Origin: an uncultured Oscillibacter sp.
GTDB taxonomy: Bacteria; Bacillota; Clostridia; Oscillospirales; Oscillospiraceae
Reading direction: 5' to 3'
Assembly (NCBI GenBank): GCA_910589315.1
Contig: CAJUTB010000064.1
Coordinates: 1-5,132, forward strand
Length of the DNA: 5,132 bases
In this document: one piece after another, positions 1 to 5,132 of the stretch
Layout of the letters: each line of letters starts with the position of its first letter
How positions within the stretch are numbered: the first letter of the stretch is position 1
The notes under the pieces: model-generated
Told to the model about the DNA's origin: nothing
The model's input: the letters and a program-made list of their open reading frames with translations, nothing else
Database searches by the model: none
Program-made: the position numbers and the translations under genes

Positions 1-2018
1 TCGAACTGGCCGTCCACGTGCTTGACGAAGGCGGAGACGGGCAGGCTGTCGCCGTTCATCTTGCCCACGGGGTTCAGAATGGTCTTGACCTGCTCCACCA
101 GCTCCGGCTTGCCGGCGAGGCTGGAGGTGTCGGGGGCGTCCTGCGCGTCGGCCCAGCCGGCGGGAACTTCAAACTTGTGGTACGCCGTCGCGCCTGCGTC
201 AATGGCCTTGTGGTTCATGTCAACCACGTCCTGGCCCTTCTTCAGATAGGAATGGGTCGCGGCGTCCTTCATATACTGGATGGCCTCCGCCTCGGGCATG
301 ACCTTCGCCAGAGAGAAGAATGCAGATTGCAGAATGGTATTCGTGCGCTTGCCCATGCCGATTTCCTTTGCCAGATCAATGGCATTGATGGTGTAGACCT
401 GGATGTTATTCTGGGCAATATAACGCTTGGCAACGGCGGGCATGTGCTTGTCAACTTCCTCGTCGCTCCACTGGCAGTTGATGAGGAACACGCCGCCGGG
501 CTTTACGTCGCGGACCATGGGGAATGCCTTGACGATATAGGCGGGCACATGGCAGGCCACGAAATCGGCCTTGTTGATATAATAAGGAGAGCGGATGGGC
601 TTGTCACCGAAGCGCAGGTGGCTGACGGTGACGCCGCCGGTCTTCTTGGAGTCATACTGGAAATACGCCTGGACATACTTGTCCGTATGGTCGCCAATGA
701 TCTTGATGGAGTTCTTGTTCGCGCCAACGGTGCCGTCGCCGCCCAGACCCCAGAACTTGCACTCGATGGTGCCTTCTGCGGCGGTGTTGGGAGCGGGATG
801 CTCGGCCAGGCTCAGGTTCGTTACGTCGTCCACGATGCCGATGGTGAACTGACGCTTCGGCTCGGCCTTTGCCAGCTCCTCGAACACGGCGAAGACGCTC
901 CGGGGCGGAGTGTCCTTGCTGCCCAGACCGTAACGGCCGCCGGTAACCACGATGTCGTTCCGGCCCGCGTTGGCCAGGGAGGTGACAACGTCCATATACA
1001 GAGGCTCGCCCTGGGAGCCGGGTTCCTTGGTGCGGTCCAGCACGGCGATTTTCTTGCAGGTAGCGGGAATGGCGGCCAGGAGCTTATCCGCTTTCCAGGG
1101 ACGGTACAGGCGGACTTTGATCAGGCCAACCTTTTCGCCATGGGCGTTCATATAATCGATTACTTCTTCCGCAACGTCGCAGATGGAACCCATCGCAATG
1201 ATGACCCGGTCCGCGTCGGGTGCGCCGTAGTAATTGAACAGCTGATAATCGGTGCCCAGCTTGGCGTTGACCTTGCCCATGTATTTTTCCACCACGTCGG
1301 GCAGGGCGTCATAATAAGGATTGCAGGCCTCGCGATGCTGGAAGAAGATGTCGCCGTTTTCGTGGGAGCCGCGCATATTGGGACGCTCGGGGTTCAGCGC
1401 GTGCTTGCGGAACGCGTCCACAGCGTCCATATCGCACATTTCCTTCAGGTCGTCGTAATCCCAAATGGCGACCTTCTGAATCTCGTGAGAGGTACGGAAG
1501 CCGTCGAAGAAGTTCACGAAGGGGACGCGGCCCTCAATGGAAGCCAGGTGCGCCACAGGAGCCAGGTCCATGACCTCCTGCACGTTGCCTTCGCAGAGCA
1601 GGGCAAAGCCGGTCTGGCGGCAGGCCATCACGTCGGAGTGATCGCCGAAGATGTTCAGCGCGTGGCTGGACACGGTACGGGCGGACACATGGAACACGCA
1701 GGGAAGCAGCTCGCCGGCGATCTTGTACATATTGGGGATCATGAGGAGCAGGCCCTGGGATGCGGTGTAGGTCGTCGTCAGCGCGCCGGTGGCGAGGGAG
1801 CCGTGGACCGTACCGGACGCACCGGCCTCGGACTGCATTTCCACGACCTTTACGGTCGTGCCGAAAATGTTTTTCTGACCGGCGGCGGACCACTGGTCGA
1901 CCAAGTCTGCCATGGGCGAAGACGGGGTAATGGGATAAATCCCCGCCACCTCGGTAAACGCGTAGCTGACGTATGCAGCGGCGTTGTTACCGTCCATAGA
2001 CTTGAACTTTCTTGCCAT
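1..2018 (-). CDS. nifJ: Pyruvate:ferredoxin (flavodoxin) oxidoreductase, N-terminal part, cut by left edge
   Basis: Oxidative decarboxylation of pyruvate with CoA to acetyl-CoA and CO2, reducing ferredoxin or flavodoxin in the cytoplasm. The minus strand reads 672 complete codons plus two bases from ATG 2018-2016; the protein begins MARKFKSMDGNNAAAYVSYA. The family is about 1,200 residues long, so roughly half is here. Residues about 10-250 form the pyrimidine-binding TPP domain, with YPITPSS at 28-34 (Thr31), MQSEAG at 61-66 (Glu64) and VSAR at 111-114 (Arg114). These fall at the same numbers as the substrate- and TPP-contacting residues of the Desulfovibrio africanus enzyme. Domain II follows (about 255-380), then the gamma-type domain (about 420-600, with GLGGDGTVGANKNS and RFGDKPIRSPYYINKAD). 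The EKR linker begins near 613 (HKFEVPAGW) and is cut at DGQF. The [4Fe-4S] domains and the C-terminal TPP domain lie outside the window. GGAGGT at 2025-2030, 6 nt before ATG, fixes the start. No frameshift is visible in the part present. Confidence 0.97.
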   Translation of the reverse strand, partial: MARKFKSMDGNNAAAYVSYAFTEVAGIYPITPSSPMADLVDQWSAAGQKNIFGTTVKVVEMQSEAGASGTVHGSLATGALTTTYTASQGLLLMIPNMYKIAGELLPCVFHVSARTVSSHALNIFGDHSDVMACRQTGFALLCEGNVQEVMDLAPVAHLASIEGRVPFVNFFDGFRTSHEIQKVAIWDYDDLKEMCDMDAVDAFRKHALNPERPNMRGSHENGDIFFQHREACNPYYDALPDVVEKYMGKVNAKLGTDYQLFNYYGAPDADRVIIAMGSICDVAEEVIDYMNAHGEKVGLIKVRLYRPWKADKLLAAIPATCKKIAVLDRTKEPGSQGEPLYMDVVTSLANAGRNDIVVTGGRYGLGSKDTPPRSVFAVFEELAKAEPKRQFTIGIVDDVTNLSLAEHPAPNTAAEGTIECKFWGLGGDGTVGANKNSIKIIGDHTDKYVQAYFQYDSKKTGGVTVSHLRFGDKPIRSPYYINKADFVACHVPAYIVKAFPMVRDVKPGGVFLINCQWSDEEVDKHMPAVAKRYIAQNNIQVYTINAIDLAKEIGMGKRTNTILQSAFFSLAKVMPEAEAIQYMKDAATHSYLKKGQDVVDMNHKAIDAGATAYHKFEVPAGWADAQDAPDTSSLAGKPELVEQVKTILNPVGKMNGDSLPVSAFVKHVDGQF

Positions 2019-2037
2019 ATACTTACCTCCTATAAAT

Positions 2038-2086
2038 CGCTGCCCCAGGCAGCGTGTTTCCAAAACACACGGGAACCAGTTGCCCG
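2038..2086 (-). promoter_or_regulatory. Structured 5' leader of nifJ: three consecutive stem-loops
   Basis: In the order transcribed, the leader RNA can fold into (i) a 4+2-bp hairpin with one bulge (2086-2070), (ii) a stem of 6 Watson-Crick pairs extendable to 8 with one G-U pair (2070-2052), and (iii) a perfect 7-bp GC-rich stem, CGCTGCC/GGCAGCG (2054-2038). Hairpins ii and iii each have the three-base loop UGG, and the four-base loop of i also contains UGG. Hairpins ii and iii share bases 2052-2054, so their full-length forms compete. The last stem ends about 8 nt before the GGAGGT ribosome binding site. No U-run follows any stem, so these are not intrinsic terminators. I recognise no known riboswitch class. 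mRNA stabilisation, translational control by an RNA-binding protein such as CsrA, or no regulatory role are all possible. Confidence 0.5.
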
Positions 2087-2102
2087 GAGTCCATGCGTTG
2101 TC

Positions 2103-2131
2103 ATTATAGCACGATTGATTTCCCATGTAAA
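2103..2131 (-). promoter_or_regulatory. Sigma-A promoter of nifJ
   Basis: On the minus strand the -35 is TTTACA (2131-2126, five of six consensus bases) and the -10 is a perfect TATAAT (2108-2103), with exactly 17 nt between them. Transcription should start around 2099-2096, giving a 5' leader of about 80 nt before ATG 2018. A promoter this close to consensus fits a highly expressed central-metabolism gene. No experimental start site is available from sequence alone. Confidence 0.82.
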
Positions 2132-2139
2132 CCGTAGCC

Positions 2140-2157
2140 TTGTTATTTTTTGCACAA
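2140..2157. promoter_or_regulatory. Candidate operator: 18-bp TTGT...ACAA inverted repeat upstream of nifJ
   Basis: The plus strand reads TTGTTATTTTTTGCACAA. The outer halves TTGT/ACAA are perfectly inverted and the total length is 18 bp, as in sites for the NADH/NAD+-sensing repressor Rex (consensus type TTGTTAANNNNTTAACAA or TTGTGAANNNNTTCACAA). It matches eight of ten positions of a Crp/Fnr-type site (TGTGA-N6-TCACA). Its near edge lies 8 bp beyond the -35 of nifJ, centred about 50 bp upstream of the predicted start. That position suits a neighbouring activator, or a repressor that interferes with polymerase upstream. The inner bases are imperfect and T-rich, so chance resemblance remains possible. 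Confidence 0.4.
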
Positions 2158-2243
2158 ATTTTTGGCCCGTCTATTGATACCCTGCCATATTTGTATTTTT
2201 TCCGGCAATTTTCCAGGACTGCCTTTTCTCTCCCGCTCTTTTG

Positions 2244-2252
2244 TGGTACACT
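2244..2252 (+). promoter_or_regulatory. Possible extended -10 promoter of comM
   Basis: TGGTACACT has an extended -10 TG (2244-2245) followed by TACACT (2247-2252), four of six bases of TATAAT. The segment 17 nt upstream (TTTTCT, 2224-2229) is a poor -35, which is tolerable for an extended -10 promoter. Transcription would begin near 2259, about 50 nt before the comM start. A 5-bp GC stem, CCCCG/CGGGG (2276-2280 and 2287-2291), sits just before the comM ribosome binding site. No better plus-strand promoter is seen between 2110 and 2310. Confidence 0.3.
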
Positions 2253-2310
2253 GGGACAAAAGATTTATGGCGTTCCCCCGTTTGGGCGGGGCGCGGAGGA
2301 GGTTGCAGCG

Positions 2311-3828
2311 ATGGTAGTCACCGTGCGTTCCCTGGGTCTGAACGGCATCCGCGGATATGAGGTAAGCGCGGAGTGTTTTCTTTCCGGCGGGCTTCCCGCC
2401 TTTGACGTGGTGGGCCTGCCGGATGCGGCGGTCCGGGAGGCCCGGGAGCGGGTGCGGGCGGCGGTGAAGAATTGCGGGCTGAAATTTCCCGTCAGCCGGA
2501 TTACCGTGAATCTGGCCCCTGCCGGACAGAAGAAAGCGGGGACGGTTTATGACCTGCCGGTTTTTGTGGGGATTCTGGCGGCAAACGGCGGCCTGCCGGC
2601 CCCGCCGCCCGACGCGGCTTTTTTGGGGGAGTTGTCGCTGACCGGCGCGCTGCGGCGGGTGACGGGGGTGCTGCCGATGGCTCTGGCGGCGGAGAAAGCG
2701 GGGGTCCGGAAGTTGTTTGTCCCGGCGGAAAACGCGGCGGAGGCGACGCTTGCAGGCGGTCTGACCGTTTACGGCGTACCGGATGTAAAGGCGTTGACGG
2801 CCCACTTGCAGGGGAGAGAGCTGCTGTCTCCGGCCCCGGCGTGGAGACCGGAACCGGACCGGACGGGCCTTTTGGATCTGCGGGACGTGATGGGGCAGGA
2901 GAATGTGAAGCGGGCGTTGGAGATTGCCGCTGCGGGCGGTCATAATCTGCTGCTGATCGGTTCGCCGGGAGCAGGCAAGTCCATGCTGGCGAAGCGGCTG
3001 CCGTCCATTCTGCCGGACATGGGCCGGGAAGAGGCGTTGGAAGTCTCGGGGGTGTGGTCGGTGGCGGGGCTGACGGACCCGAAGCATCCGCTTTTGACCC
3101 GGCGGCCCTTCCGCAGTCCGCATCATACCACCTCCGCTTCCGCGCTGGCAGGCGGCGGGCCGAATATGCGTCCGGGGGAAATCTCGCTGTGCCATAACGG
3201 GGTACTGTTTTTGGACGAGCTGCCGGAATTTCACCGGGATGTGCTGGAGACGCTGCGCCAGCCGCTGGAAGACGGGGAAGTCACCGTAACCCGTGCCGGG
3301 GGGACGCTGCGGCTGCCTGCGCGGTTTCAGCTGGTGTGCGCGATGAACCCCTGCCGCTGCGGCTGGCGGGGCCATCCCGACCGCCGCTGCACCTGTTCCA
3401 GCCGGGAGGTCGCCCGATATGTGGAAAAAATCTCCGGCCCATTGCTGGACCGGATTGATCTGCATGTGAATGTCCCGTCGGTGGAATATGAGGCTATGCG
3501 CCGCCGGGAGACGCCGGAGGACTCTGCCGCGGTCAAGAAACGGGTGGATGCCGCCCGGGCGATTCAGTCCAGGCGTCTGGCGGGAACCGGGACGCTTTGC
3601 AACGCGCAGCTTCCGCCGCCTCTGCTTGGGGTGTACTGCCGTCTGGACGATGCCGGGGAGGCGTTGATGAAGAATGCCTTCCAGCGGCTGGGTTTGACGG
3701 CCCGGTCTCATGACCGGATTTTAAGGGTGGCCCGGACGATTGCGGATTTGGACGGAGAGGAGGCCATCGACGCGGTACATCTTGCGGAGGCGATTCAATA
3801 CCGAAACACGGATATTTTGAAGGGGTAA
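2311..3828 (+). CDS. comM: ComM/YifB-family AAA+ ATPase (Mg-chelatase-like)
   Basis: The protein has 505 residues, the usual YifB/ComM length. In Gram-negative transformable bacteria ComM is a hexameric helicase that promotes branch migration when donor DNA is integrated; its role in Firmicutes is less certain. Order of parts: an N-terminal Lon-protease-like (ChlI) domain, about 20-140, with GLPAFDVVGLPDAAVREARE (27-46) and ITVNLAPA (64-71); an AAA+ core, about 190-395, with Walker A GSPGAGKS (217-224), FRSPHHTTS (267-275), Walker B VLFLDELPEF (298-307), MNPC (345-348), and GPLLDRIDLH (376-385) with a likely arginine finger at Arg381; and a C-terminal Mg_chelatase_C region, about 402-495, with GLTARSHDRILRVARTIADL. 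Cys348, 350, 360 and 362 form a CxC-x9-CxC cluster typical of Gram-positive members, possibly metal-binding. ATG 2311 is chosen because family homology begins there (MVVTVRSLGLNG) and GGAGGAGG ends 8 nt upstream. The same frame is open further upstream, but that extension looks non-coding. Confidence 0.96.
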   Translation: MVVTVRSLGLNGIRGYEVSAECFLSGGLPAFDVVGLPDAAVREARERVRAAVKNCGLKFPVSRITVNLAPAGQKKAGTVYDLPVFVGILAANGGLPAPPPDAAFLGELSLTGALRRVTGVLPMALAAEKAGVRKLFVPAENAAEATLAGGLTVYGVPDVKALTAHLQGRELLSPAPAWRPEPDRTGLLDLRDVMGQENVKRALEIAAAGGHNLLLIGSPGAGKSMLAKRLPSILPDMGREEALEVSGVWSVAGLTDPKHPLLTRRPFRSPHHTTSASALAGGGPNMRPGEISLCHNGVLFLDELPEFHRDVLETLRQPLEDGEVTVTRAGGTLRLPARFQLVCAMNPCRCGWRGHPDRRCTCSSREVARYVEKISGPLLDRIDLHVNVPSVEYEAMRRRETPEDSAAVKKRVDAARAIQSRRLAGTGTLCNAQLPPPLLGVYCRLDDAGEALMKNAFQRLGLTARSHDRILRVARTIADLDGEEAIDAVHLAEAIQYRNTDILKG

Positions 3829-3831
3829 CGT

Positions 3832-4338
3832 ATGGGAAGTTTGGTAATTCTCCGTGGAAATTCCGGGAGCGGAAAAACAACGATTGCAAAGGAACTGCAA
3901 AAGCGGCTGGGGCGAAATACCATGCGGATTTCACAGGACGCCGTACGGCGGGATATGCTTTGCGTGGAAGATGGACCGGATACGAAAGCGTTGCCGCTTT
4001 TGATGGAGCTTTTAAGATATGGAAGTGAGCATAGCCGCGTCGTGATTTTGGAAGGAATTTTGCGGGCGGATTGGTACAGGCCGCTGTTTACGCTTGCCGG
4101 ACAGCTTTACCCCGTGGAGAAAATCCGCGCTTATTATTTGGATTTGTCCTTTGAGGAGACCGTAAGGCGGCACCAGACGAGGCCGAAGTGTCAGGAGTTT
4201 GGGCGTGAAGAAATGCGCCGCTGGTGGCGGGAGAAAGACTTTTCGGACGTATTGCAGGAAGTACGTATAGGAGCCGCGATGGATTTGGAGCAGATTGCTG
4301 CGGAAATCTGCTTACAGGTACAAGATGAGGTAGAATAA
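3832..4338 (+). CDS. Small P-loop kinase (zeta-toxin/AAA_33-like), substrate unknown
   Basis: A 168-residue soluble protein of the P-loop NTPase fold. Walker A is GNSGSGKT at 9-16 within the N-terminal strand LVILRGNSGSGKTTIAKEL. SQDAVRRDML (34-43) resembles the acidic/Arg substrate-site segment of small-molecule and zeta-type kinases. VVILEGIL (70-77) is the second core strand with a Walker B-like acidic residue. An Arg-rich lid follows (VRRHQTRPKCQEFGREEMRR, 111-130). Firmicutes relatives of this length are often named 'kinase' or 'uridine kinase', but the substrate has not been established to my knowledge, so no symbol is given. No antitoxin-like neighbour is present, which argues against a toxin role. 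The ATG lies 3 nt after the comM stop and its ribosome binding site (AGGGG, 3821-3825) is inside the last comM codons, so translation is probably coupled and both share a transcript. Length is normal and no lesion is seen. Confidence 0.85.
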   Translation: MGSLVILRGNSGSGKTTIAKELQKRLGRNTMRISQDAVRRDMLCVEDGPDTKALPLLMELLRYGSEHSRVVILEGILRADWYRPLFTLAGQLYPVEKIRAYYLDLSFEETVRRHQTRPKCQEFGREEMRRWWREKDFSDVLQEVRIGAAMDLEQIAAEICLQVQDEVE

Positions 4339-4539
4339 CGCATCATAGGACGTTTTTATTTTTCAAAGTTGAGAGCTGGAAATGAAATATATTCAGGTTT
4401 TATTTCCTGTCTTGACCTGAAAATAGATTGCAGGGGCTGCAAACGGAGTGGTTTTGTGGGATGCGATTCTTGGCATTCGGATTATTATGAAGCTGAGCGT
4501 ATGCTCAAAAGGGGAAATATATGGCCAACGAAGGTCTAA
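4339..4539 (+). other. AT-rich spacer after the kinase; open frame without a start, not called a gene
   Basis: Directly after the kinase TAA the same frame stays open for 66 codons to TAA 4537-4539. It encodes a stretch with four cysteines in 19 residues (CRGCKRSGFVGC is part of it). There is no start codon or ribosome binding site near its beginning, and its only ATG comes late. The sequence matches no family I recognise. The stretch also holds an inverted repeat TTCAGGT/ACCTGAA (4392-4398, 4415-4421) and a small TGAGC/GCTCA hairpin (4494-4507). No T-run follows either, so no terminator for the comM-kinase unit can be named. It may be decayed coding DNA or simple spacer. Confidence 0.2.
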
Positions 4540-4861
4540 GCAGTAACAGGCGGACTTTCAAATTTGCTGCGTTTTTGCTTTCTAGTGGGACCCACAGCGA
4601 TATTTGTATGGCACAGTCTCTGCTGGATCAGTTTGGACTGAAAGGTAAGCTGATTTTAGCGGACAAGGGTTATGACAACGATAAATTTGTTTGCTAGGTG
4701 GAAGATTAAGGCGTAGTCGCGGTTATTCCCAGCTGTGCCAATGTAAAACATCCCAGATATACAAAAAACTTAAAAACAACCGTCATTTTGCCACCGGAAA
4801 GAGGAAAGCTCTCTGTTTGTTGTTGGCTTTACTGATATCCTTGTTTACTTTGATGGTTTTC
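4521..4861 (+). pseudogene. Decayed IS5-family transposase (remnant insertion sequence)
   Basis: From ATG 4521 (AAAAGGGG 6 nt upstream) one frame reads 58 codons to TAG 4695-4697. It includes SSGTHSDICMAQSLLDQFGL and KLILADKGYDNDKFV, which match the region around the second catalytic Asp of IS5-family DDE transposases (Asp codon 4662-4664). The same frame continues past TAG and a second stop (TAA 4707-4709) as VVAVIPSCANVKHPRY, the expected next block. Family similarity then jumps to another frame, where KKLKNNRHFAT (4763-4795) corresponds to the C-terminal block that normally follows the LYKERHLIE...F segment. That segment, which carries the catalytic Glu, is missing. The N-terminal half with the first Asp is not recognisable. 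Two stops, a frame change and at least one deletion make this non-functional. Terminal inverted repeats and target duplications were not found, so the element's borders are unknown. The subgroup (IS427-like) is a guess from memory. Confidence 0.75.
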
Positions 4862-5012
4862 CAACAGACTCTAAAGCCGCGCGTCAGTTCATTTTTCTTG
4901 TGTATTCCAAATTCGTTCACGGATCAGTAAAACACTCCTGTTTTAATTGCTTATGCGATTCTCTGCATGATCAGATGATATTATAGACCGCAAAAAAATT
5001 TTGAAAAAAGGC
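4862..5012 (+). other. AT-rich spacer between transposase relic and tRNA promoter
   Basis: No gene is supported here. One plus frame is open from 4774 to TAG 4984-4986 but has no start near its beginning and resembles nothing I know. It is probably the tail of the element or drifted DNA. The end of the stretch (about 4990-5010) is a run of A and T tracts directly before the tRNA promoter, of the kind that acts as an UP element for RNA polymerase alpha subunits. Confidence 0.4.
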
Positions 5013-5040
5013 TTGACTTTTAGGCGTTCTTTGGTATAAT
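5013..5040 (+). promoter_or_regulatory. Strong sigma-A promoter of the tRNA-Ser gene
   Basis: TTGACT (5013-5018, five of six bases) and a perfect TATAAT (5035-5040) are separated by 16 nt. A-rich tracts directly upstream could serve as an UP element. The start should be near 5047, leaving a precursor leader of about 34 nt to be removed by RNase P before 5081. This is the form expected for a stable-RNA promoter. Confidence 0.82.
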
Positions 5041-5080
5041 GAAACTCGTTCCAAATCTTGCGAAAAATGTGATAGAATAT

Positions 5081-5132
5081 GGAGAAGTCGCCTAGTTGGT
5101 CGAGGGCGCATGATTGGAAATCATGTAGGCCC
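5081..5132 (+). tRNA. tRNA-Ser(GGA), 5' part, cut by right edge
   Basis: The gene opens with the acceptor strand GGAGAAG (5081-5087), then T8 and a D arm GCC...GGC containing TTGGT. The anticodon arm is CATGA/TCATG (5109-5113, 5121-5125), five perfect pairs closing the 7-base loop TTGGAAA. The anticodon GGA (5116-5118) reads the serine codons UCC and UCU. The following TAGGCCC begins the long variable arm of a class II tRNA, consistent with serine. The variable arm, T arm and acceptor 3' strand lie beyond the window, so integrity and any attachment site at the 3' end cannot be judged. Confidence 0.93.

Noticed and set aside
2038..2054. The 7-bp GC-rich hairpin as an intrinsic terminator.
   Set aside because: No T-run follows on either strand; it lies inside the nifJ leader just before the ribosome binding site.
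18..2177. Very long plus-strand open frame (719 codons) opposite nifJ.
   Set aside because: It is the complement of a fully recognisable PFOR coding sequence in GC-rich DNA; codon bias leaves the opposite strand free of stops. Its product is low-complexity (Gly, Val, His, Leu rich) with no family match, and it runs through the nifJ promoter and leader.
2140..2310. Upstream extension of comM by 57 codons, beginning at a TTG at 2140.
   Set aside because: The extension has no similarity to YifB/ComM and overlaps the nifJ operator region; ATG 2311 has a strong ribosome binding site and the family's normal N-terminus.
2143..3711. Long minus-strand open frame (522 codons) opposite comM.
   Set aside because: Arg/Pro/Gln-rich shadow of comM, with no domain and no ribosome binding site; comM on the other strand carries all expected motifs.
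4350..4421. Possible terminator after the kinase: T-rich run at about 4351-4363 and the TTCAGGT/ACCTGAA repeat.
   Set aside because: Only a 3-bp stem precedes the T-run, and the 7-bp repeat has a 16-nt loop and no T-run after it.
4783..4920. Minus-strand 45-codon frame starting with GTG.
   Set aside because: No ribosome binding site, no recognised similarity, and it lies opposite the transposase remnant.
4691..4930. A 79-codon plus-strand reading frame starting with TTG.
   Set aside because: It has no ribosome binding site and begins at the stop of the transposase frame; its only recognisable part (KKLKNNRHFAT) is the frameshifted C-terminal block of the IS5 relic.
1..5132. CRISPR arrays, tandem repeats or a new defence system.
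   Set aside because: No regularly spaced repeats and no cluster of unknown effector genes are present; the intact genes are housekeeping-type. The P-loop kinase resembles zeta toxins only in fold and has no antitoxin partner.

Overview
The window looks like core chromosome of a strictly anaerobic, fairly GC-rich member of the Firmicutes. I infer a clostridial gut type such as Oscillospiraceae. The grounds are a single-chain pyruvate:ferredoxin oxidoreductase, strong GGAGG ribosome binding sites, sigma-A promoters close to consensus, and a Cys-bearing Gram-positive type of ComM/YifB. No marker in the window fixes the genus.

Layout: (1) bases 1-2018, minus strand, hold the N-terminal 672 codons of nifJ (pyruvate:ferredoxin oxidoreductase), which runs off the left edge. 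Its control region (about 2019-2157) is readable: a GGAGGT ribosome binding site, a roughly 80-nt leader with three back-to-back hairpins, a near-consensus promoter (TTTACA, 17 nt, TATAAT), and just upstream of the -35 an 18-bp TTGT...ACAA inverted repeat resembling a Rex or Crp/Fnr-type operator. (2) Divergently, on the plus strand, comM/yifB (2311-3828) is followed after 3 nt by a small P-loop kinase gene (3832-4338); the two look like one transcription unit. (3) From 4339 the DNA becomes AT-richer and holds no intact gene. It contains a decayed IS5-family transposase (about 4521-4861) with premature stops, a frame change and a deletion that removes the catalytic Glu region. (4) At the right edge a strong promoter (5013-5040) drives a tRNA-Ser(GGA) gene that starts at 5081 and is cut by the window end.

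Working together: NifJ makes acetyl-CoA and reduced ferredoxin from pyruvate, a central step of anaerobic fermentation, and its control region suggests redox- or catabolite-linked transcription plus possible leader-RNA control. ComM/YifB is a DNA helicase-type AAA+ protein connected in other bacteria with natural transformation; the co-transcribed kinase has no known substrate. I see no convincing new multi-gene system. The items most worth a second look are the nifJ operator and leader, the comM-kinase pairing, and the relic zone next to the tRNA.
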